Origin: Verrucomicrobiia bacterium
Lineage (GTDB): Bacteria > Verrucomicrobiota > Verrucomicrobiia > Opitutales > Cerasicoccaceae
DNA length: 64,000 bases
Direction: 5' to 3'
Assembly (NCBI GenBank): GCA_030425485.1
Contig: JAUIAM010000008.1
Coordinates: forward strand, 1 to 64,000
The position numbers were made by a program, and so were the translations under genes. Below the pieces are notes generated by a model. It saw nothing but the letters and a program-made list of their open reading frames with translations, was not told the DNA's origin and did not search any database. Shown here one piece after another: positions 53,064 to 61,795 of this stretch; positions within the stretch are counted from its first letter, which is position 1, and each line of letters starts with the position of its first letter.

Positions 53064-53911
53064 ACGACAAATCGACATTCGTGCAAAAGTTGCAGTCACG
53101 GCACAGCGCTTCCCTCAAGCAGGCGATCTCTTTCGTCATGCTTGAGGGGGCGTTCACGCCCCGGCTGGGATTTGACGTGCCGCCGGATGAACCGGGCGTG
53201 AGTACGATCCCGCTGGGCCGCTTCGAAGCGGACGACTTCGCCTTCGGCATGGAGAAGACCGTCCTGTTCGGCCCGCGTGAGGATGAGGAGCGCCTCGTCA
53301 TCGGCATCTTCGCCGGTATCCACGGCGACGAGCCGGTCGGCCCGCGCGCGTGCGAACGCCTGTACCTGGACTTTCTGGAGAACCCGCAACGCTACGCCGG
53401 GTACGAGCTTCACCTCTACCCGGGCTGCAATCCGTGGGGGCTGCTTTTCAGCATGCGCAAGAACGCCCTCGGGCACGACCTGAACCGCCGCTTCTGGAGC
53501 AACGCGCAGGACCCGGAAATCCGGATACTGGAGCGCGAGCTGGAAAAGCAGCGTTACGACGGACTGATCAGCCTGCATGCCGATGACACCAGTCGGGGCG
53601 TTTACGGCTATACGCAGGGGCGGCAGATTAACCGCGACCTGCTGCGCCCTGCCCTGATGGAGGCCGCCGGTTTTTTCCCCGTCAACCTCGACCCGCATAT
53701 CGATGGCTTCCACGCCACCGACGGCATGATCGAGGACTGCTTCCCCGGCGTCCTGCGCCCACCCCCGGCCCGACAGGGGCATCCCTTCGAGATCATCTTT
53801 GAAACACCGGGCAAGGCCGCCCACCCCACGCAGACCTACGCCGCCGTCGCAGCGGTGCGCGGCGTCTTGAGTGAATACAAACGCTACCTGGCCAAAGGCT
53901 GGGGCATCTGA
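53060..53911 (+). CDS. Succinylglutamate desuccinylase/aspartoacylase family (M14-like) zinc enzyme
   Basis: A 283-residue protein. The zinc motif is [20 protein letters not shown] (His and Glu), the substrate Arg region is [11 protein letters not shown], the third zinc ligand is the His in [12 protein letters not shown], and the catalytic Glu is likely that in [10 protein letters not shown]. These are the marks of AstE/AspA-like amidohydrolases that release acyl groups from amino acids. It is placed inside the sulfate/cysteine operon, right after cysK (ATGA overlap) and before cysT, so an N-acylated sulfur amino acid is a possible substrate. Confidence 0.85.
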   Translation: MNDKSTFVQKLQSRHSASLKQAISFVMLEGAFTPRLGFDVPPDEPGVSTIPLGRFEADDFAFGMEKTVLFGPREDEERLVIGIFAGIHGDEPVGPRACERLYLDFLENPQRYAGYELHLYPGCNPWGLLFSMRKNALGHDLNRRFWSNAQDPEIRILERELEKQRYDGLISLHADDTSRGVYGYTQGRQINRDLLRPALMEAAGFFPVNLDPHIDGFHATDGMIEDCFPGVLRPPPARQGHPFEIIFETPGKAAHPTQTYAAVAAVRGVLSEYKRYLAKGWGI

Positions 53912-53916
53912 TCGCC

Positions 53917-54816
53917 ATGACTACCATGCTAAACAGAAATTTCCTTTCCAAAAAGCGCCGCCGTCAGATCAAAGGCGGCGGGAAGCCACAGTGGCGTCAG
54001 CGCCGGGTACTGCCGGGCCTGCCGCTGACGCTGGGGCTGTCCGTCACCTACCTGTCGCTGATCGTGCTCCTGCCGCTCTCGACCGCCTTTGTCGAGTCCG
54101 CCGGGATGGGCTGGCGGGAGTTTGTTCAGGCGGCATTCTCCCCGCGCGTGATGGCTGCCTACAAGCTGACCTTCGGGGTCGCGCTGGCCGCCGCGCTGCT
54201 CAACGCTGTGTTTGGCCTGCTCGTCGCCTGGGTGCTCACCCGCTACCAATTTCCCGGACGCCGCCTCATCGACGCGCTGGTGGACCTGCCGTTCGCCCTG
54301 CCCACGGCGGTGGCGGGCATCGCGCTGACGGCGATCTACGCGCGCAACGGCTGGATGGGCTCCTGGCTCGACCCACTCGGGATCAAGGTGGCCTTTACGC
54401 CGCTGGGCATCGGCGTGGCGCTCGTCTTCATCGGGCTGCCCTTCGTCGTGCGCACGCTTCAGCCGGTGATCGAGGAGCTGGACGCCGAGTTGGAGGAAGC
54501 CGCCGCCATGCTGGGGGCGAGCCGCTGGACAACCTTTCGCCGGGTGATTTTCCCGCTGCTGTTGCCCGCGCTGCTGACGGGCTTCGCGCTGGCCTTCGCC
54601 CGCGGTATCGGCGAGTACGGCTCGGTCGTCTTCATCTCCGGCAATATGCCGGGCAAGACCGAAATCGCCCCCCTGCTCATCGTGACGAATCTGGAGCAGT
54701 ACGACTATGCCGGGGCCACCGCCATCGCCGTGGTCATGCTGCTGGCCTCGTTCCTTCTGCTGCTGGCGATCAACCTGTTGCAGCGCTGGAGCCGCCGCCG
54801 CATCGGCCACTCCTGA
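53917..54816 (+). CDS. cysT: Sulfate ABC transporter permease CysT
   Basis: A 299-residue inner-membrane permease with about six helices after a basic N-terminal tail ([13 protein letters not shown]). [20 protein letters not shown] and the EAA loop [20 protein letters not shown] are typical of CysT/Cys[21 protein letters not shown] near the end marks the sulfate group. It pairs with CysW, encoded next. Confidence 0.95.
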   Translation: MTTMLNRNFLSKKRRRQIKGGGKPQWRQRRVLPGLPLTLGLSVTYLSLIVLLPLSTAFVESAGMGWREFVQAAFSPRVMAAYKLTFGVALAAALLNAVFGLLVAWVLTRYQFPGRRLIDALVDLPFALPTAVAGIALTAIYARNGWMGSWLDPLGIKVAFTPLGIGVALVFIGLPFVVRTLQPVIEELDAELEEAAAMLGASRWTTFRRVIFPLLLPALLTGFALAFARGIGEYGSVVFISGNMPGKTEIAPLLIVTNLEQYDYAGATAIAVVMLLASFLLLLAINLLQRWSRRRIGHS

Positions 54817-54847
54817 AAAACCTTTCACGCTCAAACGCCACATCCAT

Positions 54848-55768
54848 ATGTCCGGTTTTACCCAATCCCACCTCGGCCACTCCGCCCGTTCCGCGCGCCG
54901 AGCTCTCGCCCCCAGCCCGTGGACGAAGGCCGCCTTCATCGTGCTGGCCCTGGCCTTCCTGGCCCTGTTTCTGTTCCTGCCGCTGGCGGCGGTGTTCTCC
55001 GAAGCCCTCCGCAAGGGCTGGGGAACCTTCGTCAGCAGCTTCAACGACACCGACGCCCTCCATGCGATCAAGCTGACGCTGCTGGTCGCGGGCATCGCCG
55101 TGCCGCTCAACACGGTGTTCGGCCTGTGTGCCTCCTGGGCCATCGCCAAGCACGACTTCCCCGGCAAGAATTTCCTACTCACGCTGATCGACCTGCCCTT
55201 CGCCATCTCGCCAGTGATCTCGGGCCTGATCTACGTGCTGCTCTTCGGCGCGCACGGCTGGCTCGGCCCCTGGCTGGCCGAGCACGACATCCAGATCATC
55301 TTCGCCGTGCCGGGTATCATCCTGGCCACGGTCTTCGTGACCTTTCCCTTCGTCGCCCGAGAGCTGATCCCCGCCATGCAGGCGCAGGGCAACGACGAGG
55401 AACTGGCCGCGCTCACCCTCGGGGCGAGCGGCTGGCAGGCCTTCCGCCGCGTGACCCTGCCCAACGTGCGCTGGGCGCTCTTTTACGGTGTGGTGCTCTG
55501 CAACGCCCGCGCCATGGGGGAATTCGGGGCGGTCTCGGTCGTCTCCGGGCACATCCGGGGCGAGACCAACACCATGCCCCTCCAGGTCGAGATCCTTTAC
55601 AACGAATACAACTTCGTGGCGGCCTTCGCCATGGCGGCCCTGCTCGCCCTGCTGGCCCTGGCCACGCTGGCGGCCAAAAGTCTGATCGAATGGCGCGTGG
55701 CCAGCCAGCTCCGCGCCGACGAACGCCAGCCCGATAACACTCCCCTGCACAAACTTGCCAAGTTATGA
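54848..55768 (+). CDS. cysW: Sulfate ABC transporter permease CysW
   Basis: A 306-residue inner-membrane permease with about six helices. [37 protein letters not shown], the EAA-type loop [20 protein letters not shown] and [20 protein letters not shown] are the CysW pattern. The start at 54848 is chosen from the end of CysT and the [10 protein letters not shown] opening. It overlaps cysA by four bases. Confidence 0.95.
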   Translation: MSGFTQSHLGHSARSARRALAPSPWTKAAFIVLALAFLALFLFLPLAAVFSEALRKGWGTFVSSFNDTDALHAIKLTLLVAGIAVPLNTVFGLCASWAIAKHDFPGKNFLLTLIDLPFAISPVISGLIYVLLFGAHGWLGPWLAEHDIQIIFAVPGIILATVFVTFPFVARELIPAMQAQGNDEELAALTLGASGWQAFRRVTLPNVRWALFYGVVLCNARAMGEFGAVSVVSGHIRGETNTMPLQVEILYNEYNFVAAFAMAALLALLALATLAAKSLIEWRVASQLRADERQPDNTPLHKLAKL

Positions 55769-56910
55769 GTATTCAAGCCAACAACATCAGTAAACATTTC
55801 GGAGCGACCTGCGCGCTCAATGACGTGTCGCTCAAGGTAAAGAAGGGCCACCTGACCGCGCTGGTCGGGCCCTCCGGCTCCGGAAAAACCACGCTTCTGC
55901 GCATCCTGGCCGGTCTGGAAAATCCGGACCCCGGCGGCGGCGAACTGCTTTTCCACGGCGAGGACGTCAGCGGACTGCCCGTCCAGAAGCGCCGCGTGGG
56001 CATGGTCTTCCAGCACTACGCCCTTTTCCGGCACCTCACGGTCGAGCAGAACATCGGCTTCGGGCTGAGCGTGCGCGACCGCTCCGAGCGCCCGAGCCGG
56101 AAAGCCATCCGCGACAAGGCCCGCGAACTGCTGAGCCTGGTCCAGCTTGAGGGGCTGGGCTCACGCCTGCCCCAGCAGCTCTCCGGCGGTCAGCGTCAAC
56201 GCGTGGCCCTGGCCCGGGCGCTGGCCATCGAACCGCGCATCCTGCTGCTGGACGAGCCCTTCGGGGCGCTCGACGCCAAGGTCCGCAAGGACCTGCGGCG
56301 CTGGCTGCGGCAGTTTCACGAGGAGGTGCGCCTGACCACGGTCTTCGTCACCCACGACCAGGAGGAGGCCCTTGAGCTGGCCGACGAAGTCGTCGTCATG
56401 AGCAATGCCTCGGTGGCCCAGGTCGGCACGCCGCAGGAGGTCTTCGACCGTCCCTCCTCGCCGTTCGTGATCGAGTTCATGGGCAACGTCAACCGCCTCG
56501 AAAGCGGCTACTGGCCCCGCGAATCCGACGCCGACGCCTCCTCCCCGCAGCCGCACCTGCACCCGGACACCGACGGCATCCACAGCCGCGAGGTCAAGCC
56601 GCGCGACCCGCTCTACGTGCGTCCGCATGACATCGAGATCCGCCCCGCCGACGAGGATGGGACGCTCCCGGCCCGCGTGCTGCACATCTTTTCCGCCGGG
56701 AGTGTGGGGCGCGTCACCCTGGAGCGCATCCGCACGCACGAGATCCTGGAGGCCGAAGTCTCCCGCTCCGAACTCGACGAGCTCAACATCGGGGCCGGGG
56801 ACGCCGTCGGCATCCGCTTCCGGCACATCCGCCTCTTTGCCAGGAACGCCGAGGGGCAGCAGGAAATCGTGGAGAAGGAAAAGACTGCCGTTCGCTTCAC
56901 GGAGGAATGA
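55765..56910 (+). CDS. cysA: Sulfate/thiosulfate ABC transporter ATPase
   Basis: A 381-residue ATP-binding subunit. Walker A is [14 protein letters not shown], the Q loop is [12 protein letters not shown], the signature is [16 protein letters not shown] and Walker B is [12 protein letters not shown], followed by the switch His in [12 protein letters not shown]. The C-terminal 140 residues form the regulatory TOBE-like domain. With CysT and CysW it powers sulfate uptake. Confidence 0.96.
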   Translation: MSIQANNISKHFGATCALNDVSLKVKKGHLTALVGPSGSGKTTLLRILAGLENPDPGGGELLFHGEDVSGLPVQKRRVGMVFQHYALFRHLTVEQNIGFGLSVRDRSERPSRKAIRDKARELLSLVQLEGLGSRLPQQLSGGQRQRVALARALAIEPRILLLDEPFGALDAKVRKDLRRWLRQFHEEVRLTTVFVTHDQEEALELADEVVVMSNASVAQVGTPQEVFDRPSSPFVIEFMGNVNRLESGYWPRESDADASSPQPHLHPDTDGIHSREVKPRDPLYVRPHDIEIRPADEDGTLPARVLHIFSAGSVGRVTLERIRTHEILEAEVSRSELDELNIGAGDAVGIRFRHIRLFARNAEGQQEIVEKEKTAVRFTEE

Positions 56911-56928
56911 GCAAGGGCCCCAGCGAGC

Positions 56929-57471
56929 ATGAACGATCACGGCTTCATCATCCTGCATGGCATCGGCGGCTCTCCGCCCGGCCACTGGCAGCACTGGCTG
57001 GCCACCGAGCTGAAAAGCCGGGGCCATCTGGTGCACTTCCCGGCCCGTCGCAAAACGCTCATCGCGCATTCTCTGGGCGCGTTGCTCTGGCTCAATTACG
57101 CGGGCCGGGCCAACGCCATCCCGGTCGAGCGCGTGCTACTCGTCGCCCCGCCCGATGTAGATTTCATCCGGGCAAGTGGGCGGGTGGCGGCTTTCCCGAC
57201 GGGAAAGCCATTTCCCATCCCCAGCCACCTGCGCCCGCGTGAAGCCGTGCTCGCCTGCTCGGAGTCCGACCCCTACTGCCCCGGCGGGGCCCACCGTCAC
57301 TGGGATGAAAGCTGGCACCTTAAACCCGTTATCTTCCCATCCGAGGCCGGGCATATCAACCTGGACAGCGGTTTCGGTCCCTGGCCTTTCGCGCTGGATT
57401 GGGCGCTGGCAGCACTACCGCCAGCCAAGCGACCCACATCCAGCGTCAATGGCACTTCTCTACACCCATGA
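56929..57471 (+). CDS. RBBP9/YdeN-type alpha/beta hydrolase, shortened
   Basis: A 180-residue serine hydrolase of the RBBP9/PF06821 group. FIILHGIGGSPPGHWQHWLA forms the first strand and oxyanion region, TLIAHSLGALLWLNY holds the nucleophile Ser, and the later SESDPYCPGG and EAGHINLDSGFG hold Asp and His. About 25-30 residues usually found between the second strand and the Ser elbow are absent (HFPARRKTLIAHSLG). It lies after cysA and overlaps the antiporter by four bases. Its substrate is unknown. Confidence 0.75.
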   Translation: MNDHGFIILHGIGGSPPGHWQHWLATELKSRGHLVHFPARRKTLIAHSLGALLWLNYAGRANAIPVERVLLVAPPDVDFIRASGRVAAFPTGKPFPIPSHLRPREAVLACSESDPYCPGGAHRHWDESWHLKPVIFPSEAGHINLDSGFGPWPFALDWALAALPPAKRPTSSVNGTSLHP

Positions 57472-59561
57472 ATACCGATCCGATTTTTCAGACGCTCGCC
57501 GGCGCCGTCGTGGGCGGCTTGGGCATCACGCTCATCGCGCGCAAGTTTTCCCTGCCGACCATCGTCCTGCTTTTCGCCGGAGGGGTGGCGTTCGGGCCGG
57601 AGGGGCTGGGCTTGCTCGACCCCGCCAGCGTCGAGTCGATCCTGCCCGCCATCGTCTCGCTGGCCATCAGTGTGATCCTGTTCGAGGGCGGGCTCACCCT
57701 CGAGCCGCGCGACTACCTGCGCTCGCCCGGTGTGATCAAGCGTCTCCTCACGATTGGGGCCGTTGTCACCTGGCTGGGGGCGGCGCTGATCGTGAAAGTC
57801 TGCTTCGGGGCGAGCTGGGAAATCAGCCTGCTGGCCGGAAGCCTCGTCATCGTGACCGGGCCGACCGTCATCATGCCCTTGCTGCGCCGCCTGCGGATCG
57901 ACCCGGAGGTCGCCTCCATCCTGCACTGGGAGGGCGTGCTGATCGACGCGGTGGGCGTTTTCATCGCCGTGCTCTGTTATGAATTGGTCGTCGTGCATGA
58001 CCCGGGGGCGGCGGTGCTGGGCTTTGGCGGACGCTTCCTGGCCGGGGCACTGGTGGGAACGCTGGGCGGCCTCGCCCTCCAACGCGTCCTGGAAAAAGGC
58101 TGGGTCCCCGAGTCGCTGACCAATCCCTTCGTCCTGGCGGCGGCGGTCCTGCTCTTCACCTTGGCCGAAAGCTGGATGCACGAGGCCGGGCTGCTGGCCG
58201 TCACCATTGCGGGCATCATCGTCGGGCGGCGGCGCTCCGAACATGTCCGCCAGATTCTTACCTTCAAGGCCGAACTGAGCGACCTGCTCATCGGCACGCT
58301 GTTCCTGCTGCTGGTTTGTCGCCTGGACTTGTCCACCTTTCTCCAGAACGGCCCGCGCCTGCTACTGGCGGTGACGCTGGTCATGCTGATCATTCGTCCC
58401 CTGAATGTATGGCTGAGCACGGCGGGAACAGGCCTGAAAGCGCGTCAGCGGGCCTTTCTGAGCTGGGTGGCCCCACGCGGTATCGTGGCCGCCTCCATGG
58501 CCTCGCTCTTTGCCTTGCAGTTGGGGAGCAATCCCCGCTTCGAAGGACAGGCGTACCTGCTCGAACAGTTCACCTACTCGGTCATCTGCGCCACCGTCGT
58601 GCTCCAGGGGCTGACGGCGGGCTGGTTCGCGCGGCGACTGGGGCTGGCCCTGCCGCCCGCCAACGGCTGGCTCCTGATCGGCGCGCACCGGCTCAGCCGC
58701 GAGATTGCCCGCCTCCTGCTAAACCGGGGAACACCCGTTCTGCTGGTCGATGCCAACCCGCGCGCCCTTGCGACCGCCTCGGCGGAAAACCTGCCCACGC
58801 TCCAGGCCGACGCCCGTGAGTTCGAAACCATCGAGGGAGACGAACGGCTGGTCAAGGTCGGCAACCTGCTCGCCATGACCGACAACTCCGGCCTGAACCA
58901 GCTCCTGGCCGCCAACTGGAAGCTCTACTTCGGGCGCGACCATGTGCACGCCTGGAACGCCGATGACTGGGACCCCGCGGCCATCAGCGCCTCCTTCAAC
59001 GGTCTGCCCCGGCCCGCCGTCGTCTCCGAGGAACTGGGTGCCGGTACCGCCCGGCTCGACCTCGTCTCCGGTCCGCTCTCTCCGGGCAGCATCGAGTTGC
59101 TGACCTTCGCCGACGGGAGATTTCGGGCCCCGCGCAAAGGTAACGGACTCCCTCCCGACACCCAGCATCTGGTCCTGACCCGCAACGGTGGATACCTTGA
59201 GCGCGCCTTGGCCCGGGGAGCCCGACTGACCTTGCGTTGCTCCAGCCTCACCAACCTTTATGAGCAACTGGTGGAGGCCGCCGTAAAACGTGAGCCTCGG
59301 CTCTCCCGTGAGACGCTACGCCACGACCTCGCCGTGCAGGAGCAGATCCTGCCTCCGTTTTTAGGGCACGGCCTGGCTGCCCCGCATACGTACAGCCCGG
59401 ACACCACCAAACGCCTGTGCATTTATGCCGAACTGGCCCCGTCCCTGCCCGTCAAAGCCGTAAAAGAACCGATCAGCCAAGTGTATTTCATTGTCAGCCC
59501 TTCCGGTGACCCCGAAGGGCACCTCGCCACCCTCGCCGAAATCGCCATGCGGCATCGGTAA
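57468..59561 (+). CDS. Cation:proton antiporter with TrkA-N and PTS EIIA-like domains
   Basis: A 697-residue protein. Residues 1-410 are a CPA1/NhaP-type antiporter with about 12 helices; IVTGPTVIMPLLRRLRIDPE and HWEGVLIDAVGVFIAV are the ion-site blocks. Residues 420-560 resemble a TrkA-N regulator fold (WLLIGAHRLSREIARLLLNR). The final 150 residues look like a PTS EIIA type 2 domain, with a candidate phosphohistidine in LAAPHTYSPD. It ends the sulfate operon and could balance protons or sodium. The domain fusion is unusual. Confidence 0.85.
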   Translation: MNTDPIFQTLAGAVVGGLGITLIARKFSLPTIVLLFAGGVAFGPEGLGLLDPASVESILPAIVSLAISVILFEGGLTLEPRDYLRSPGVIKRLLTIGAVVTWLGAALIVKVCFGASWEISLLAGSLVIVTGPTVIMPLLRRLRIDPEVASILHWEGVLIDAVGVFIAVLCYELVVVHDPGAAVLGFGGRFLAGALVGTLGGLALQRVLEKGWVPESLTNPFVLAAAVLLFTLAESWMHEAGLLAVTIAGIIVGRRRSEHVRQILTFKAELSDLLIGTLFLLLVCRLDLSTFLQNGPRLLLAVTLVMLIIRPLNVWLSTAGTGLKARQRAFLSWVAPRGIVAASMASLFALQLGSNPRFEGQAYLLEQFTYSVICATVVLQGLTAGWFARRLGLALPPANGWLLIGAHRLSREIARLLLNRGTPVLLVDANPRALATASAENLPTLQADAREFETIEGDERLVKVGNLLAMTDNSGLNQLLAANWKLYFGRDHVHAWNADDWDPAAISASFNGLPRPAVVSEELGAGTARLDLVSGPLSPGSIELLTFADGRFRAPRKGNGLPPDTQHLVLTRNGGYLERALARGARLTLRCSSLTNLYEQLVEAAVKREPRLSRETLRHDLAVQEQILPPFLGHGLAAPHTYSPDTTKRLCIYAELAPSLPVKAVKEPISQVYFIVSPSGDPEGHLATLAEIAMRHR

Positions 59562-59810
59562 GGAAACATGGATACGGTATGCAAAATAGGGTGATAGTTA
59601 TACGGGAACATGCAGCCCAACGCAGGATTTTCGGGAGAAGCTGGAGACGAGGACATCCGTCTTGATATCACCACACGGCATAATTAAGCCCTTATAAGCA
59701 TTCGAGATTTGATCACGAAAACATGAACTCAAAGTTGGGCCACGCACACGGATAAACCTGAACCGAAGATGCAACTCCGATAGCATGTATCACTACGTCT
59801 AATGTGCGTT

Positions 59811-60533
59811 TCAATCCTCGAATAACGTAGGGTAAATCTTAGTATCGGCAGGCACGAGTTCTACATGCCCATCCCAGTAAACGATCAACCTCGAATCCCC
59901 ATAGAGGGGTTCTGTAATACGCTGCCTTAAATCAACACCGACGCCCTTACCGCTTTCCAGCACGAGCTCAGAATCATAGTCAGTAATGGCTGGAGCATTT
60001 ACAGCATCAGGCAGCGACAGCAAGCTCTTGGGAACAAGCTCTCTCGGGACATAAAACGATTTGCTGGTCGCACTCCCCCACGGGCGCATGTAACTGCCGG
60101 AAGGCAGGAAGATTTTCGGCACAGCATAATAGGGTGCCTGCTGAGTGGGGTCGTACTGCGCAAGAAACGCAGAAGGCGCCATCTCATCTACAACTACACC
60201 ATCTGGAACATCGTTATCCACGCCATAGTATGGCCCTAGCAACTTTACAAGCTGTGAACTCAGACCTCGCTGAGTTACGACCCTTTGGCCAACATTCAAT
60301 GGCCCTGGAAGTGTTCCTCCATTGTCGTTTGCATACAAAAACACATTGGCCATAATCTGGCGCATAGCCTGATTACCCTGCGACTTATGGGCAGACATAC
60401 GCACATGAGAGCTAACGGCGATAAGTATCGAAGCAAGAATCGCTATCACTGCTATTGCTGCCAGTAGTTCGATAATAGAGAACGCCCATTTCGTCCTCTT
60501 TCCCCAATCGCTTAAACTAGAACTATAAAACAT
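59811..60533 (-). CDS. Prepilin-type pseudopilin with Ala at the cleavage site
   Basis: A 240-residue protein. The N-terminal KWAFSIIELLAAIAVIAILA is a class III prepilin helix with Phe+1 and Glu+5, but Ala stands at -1 instead of the usual Gly. The C-terminal RLIVYWDGHVELVPADTKI is the DGH-type end of Verrucomicrobia pseudopilins. It is divergent from the LacI gene at 60695; a palindrome lies between. It may be a single pseudopilin used for surface display. The 59562-59810 gap has no gene. Confidence 0.82.
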   Translation of the reverse strand: MFYSSSLSDWGKRTKWAFSIIELLAAIAVIAILASILIAVSSHVRMSAHKSQGNQAMRQIMANVFLYANDNGGTLPGPLNVGQRVVTQRGLSSQLVKLLGPYYGVDNDVPDGVVVDEMAPSAFLAQYDPTQQAPYYAVPKIFLPSGSYMRPWGSATSKSFYVPRELVPKSLLSLPDAVNAPAITDYDSELVLESGKGVGVDLRQRITEPLYGDSRLIVYWDGHVELVPADTKIYPTLFED

Positions 60534-60657
60534 ACATTTACCCTTTAAAATATAAGTTTAAGCACAATTCGTTCCGCACAACATCTACATGCGGGAAAGC
60601 GCAACTAGAATTAAATGCCTCATCTTTAGTATAATAATTCCAAGGCTAAGATTTAAT

Positions 60658-60672
60658 GTTTGCAATGCAAAC
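60658..60672. promoter_or_regulatory. Putative LacI operator, perfect palindrome GTTTGCA-A-TGCAAAC
   Basis: This 15-bp perfect palindrome lies 22 bp before the LacI start and between two divergent genes. It differs from the TGCAT-N4-ATGCA site of the island, so it probably binds the local regulator. Confidence 0.55.
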
Positions 60673-60674
60673 CG

Positions 60675-60702
60675 CCACTCATTCATATCGCTGAATGAGT
60701 GG
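60675..60702. promoter_or_regulatory. Inverted repeat across the LacI start codon
   Basis: CCACTCATTCA (60675-60685) and TGAATGAGTGG (60692-60702) are perfect 11-bp inverted repeats around a six-base loop. The second arm contains the ATG at 60695, so the RNA could hide the start. It could also be a second operator. Confidence 0.55.
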
Positions 60703-61738
60703 CCGACGAAGAACTACAATGAGAGACATCGCGGACGCCCTTGGCATCCATTCGAGTACCGTTTCCCTGGCCTTGAAAGATGACCCGAGAATTACCAAGC
60801 AGACCAAAGAAAAGGTTCTGGCCGAAGCAAAGCGGCAACAGTATACGGCAAACCCCCTGGTTTCAGCCCTAATGTCCCATCGTGCCATGCGGACGCCACC
60901 GCCATACCGCATGGAGTTTGCCTTCGTATGCGCGACAGAGAGCAAAGAAGAGTGGCTGGCAACGAGCACTGCTTACCATAACATGCTCAGAGGAGCCACC
61001 GATAGGGCAATTGAATTAGGGTATAAGCTCAACCTTTACCCCAGACAGAATAGCAAACTGAGCACCCAGCGCTTTAGCAATATACTCAAAGCCAGAAATA
61101 TTCATGGTATAATCATTGCCCCCATGCATAATTCCGACACGAGAATAAGCATAAACTGGGACCAGTTTAGTGTCATCGAGCTGGGCTACACGCTACAGGA
61201 GCCAGTTTTTCACCGTGTAGTCCATGACTACTTTCATAGCATGATAACTGTGATGAAGGAAGTTAAAGCGCGCGGCTTCAAGCGGATCGGACTCATCCTC
61301 AATGAGAATGTTGATACCAAAGTTCACCACCTCTGGAAAGCCGCGTATATTGAGGAGCAAAGCCGCTCCCCAGAAGCTGACCGCATTACTCCGTTGATTC
61401 ACGCTAAAATCGACGCAGAATTATTCCACACCTGGTTTATAGAGAAGAAGCCAGACGTAGTCGTATGCATTGATTTTAATGGCACGATGAAGCTAGCCCA
61501 GTCAATCGGCCTAGAGGTACCTCGCGACGTATCAGTAGTCAGCCTGGGGTGCTATACACCCACTGATCCATCTGCCGGCATATATCAAGACTATGAACTC
61601 ATGGGCTCAAGTGCAGTTGACCAACTGATTTCCCTGGTCCTTCGCAATGACCGAAATATTCCGAAGAGGAATTTAAGCATTCAGGTCGGTGGAATCTGGG
61701 TGGATGGTCCCAGCCTGGGAGACAAACGGACAAGTTGA
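60695..61738 (+). CDS. LacI family transcriptional regulator
   Basis: A 347-residue protein. TMRDIADALGIHSSTVSLAL is the helix-turn-helix and NPLVSALMSHRAMR the hinge. The sensing domain has IHGIIIAPMHNSDTR, FHRVVHDYFHSMITVMKEV, GFKRIGLILNE and ALSIQVGGIWVDGPS-like end. The first ATG lies in an 11-bp inverted repeat; an in-frame ATG at 60719 directly before the helix-turn-helix is the alternative. It is divergent from a pseudopilin gene and converges on the FN3 protein gene. Confidence 0.93.
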   Translation: MSGRRRTTMRDIADALGIHSSTVSLALKDDPRITKQTKEKVLAEAKRQQYTANPLVSALMSHRAMRTPPPYRMEFAFVCATESKEEWLATSTAYHNMLRGATDRAIELGYKLNLYPRQNSKLSTQRFSNILKARNIHGIIIAPMHNSDTRISINWDQFSVIELGYTLQEPVFHRVVHDYFHSMITVMKEVKARGFKRIGLILNENVDTKVHHLWKAAYIEEQSRSPEADRITPLIHAKIDAELFHTWFIEKKPDVVVCIDFNGTMKLAQSIGLEVPRDVSVVSLGCYTPTDPSAGIYQDYELMGSSAVDQLISLVLRNDRNIPKRNLSIQVGGIWVDGPSLGDKRTS

Positions 61739-61795
61739 CCCCGTCGGGGCACAGAGCAAACTTAGCCGCTCCGCCTACGCTTCATTACGGCTTAT

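Noticed and set aside
53871-55737. Long overlapping frames within cysT and cysW
   Set aside because: They are out of frame with the clear permease genes and consist of Arg-, Pro- and Ala-rich text typical of GC-rich shadows.
61739-61795. Terminator between the LacI gene and the FN3 gene
   Set aside because: CCCC-GTC-GGGG is only a four-base-pair stem and no T-run follows, so support is too weak.
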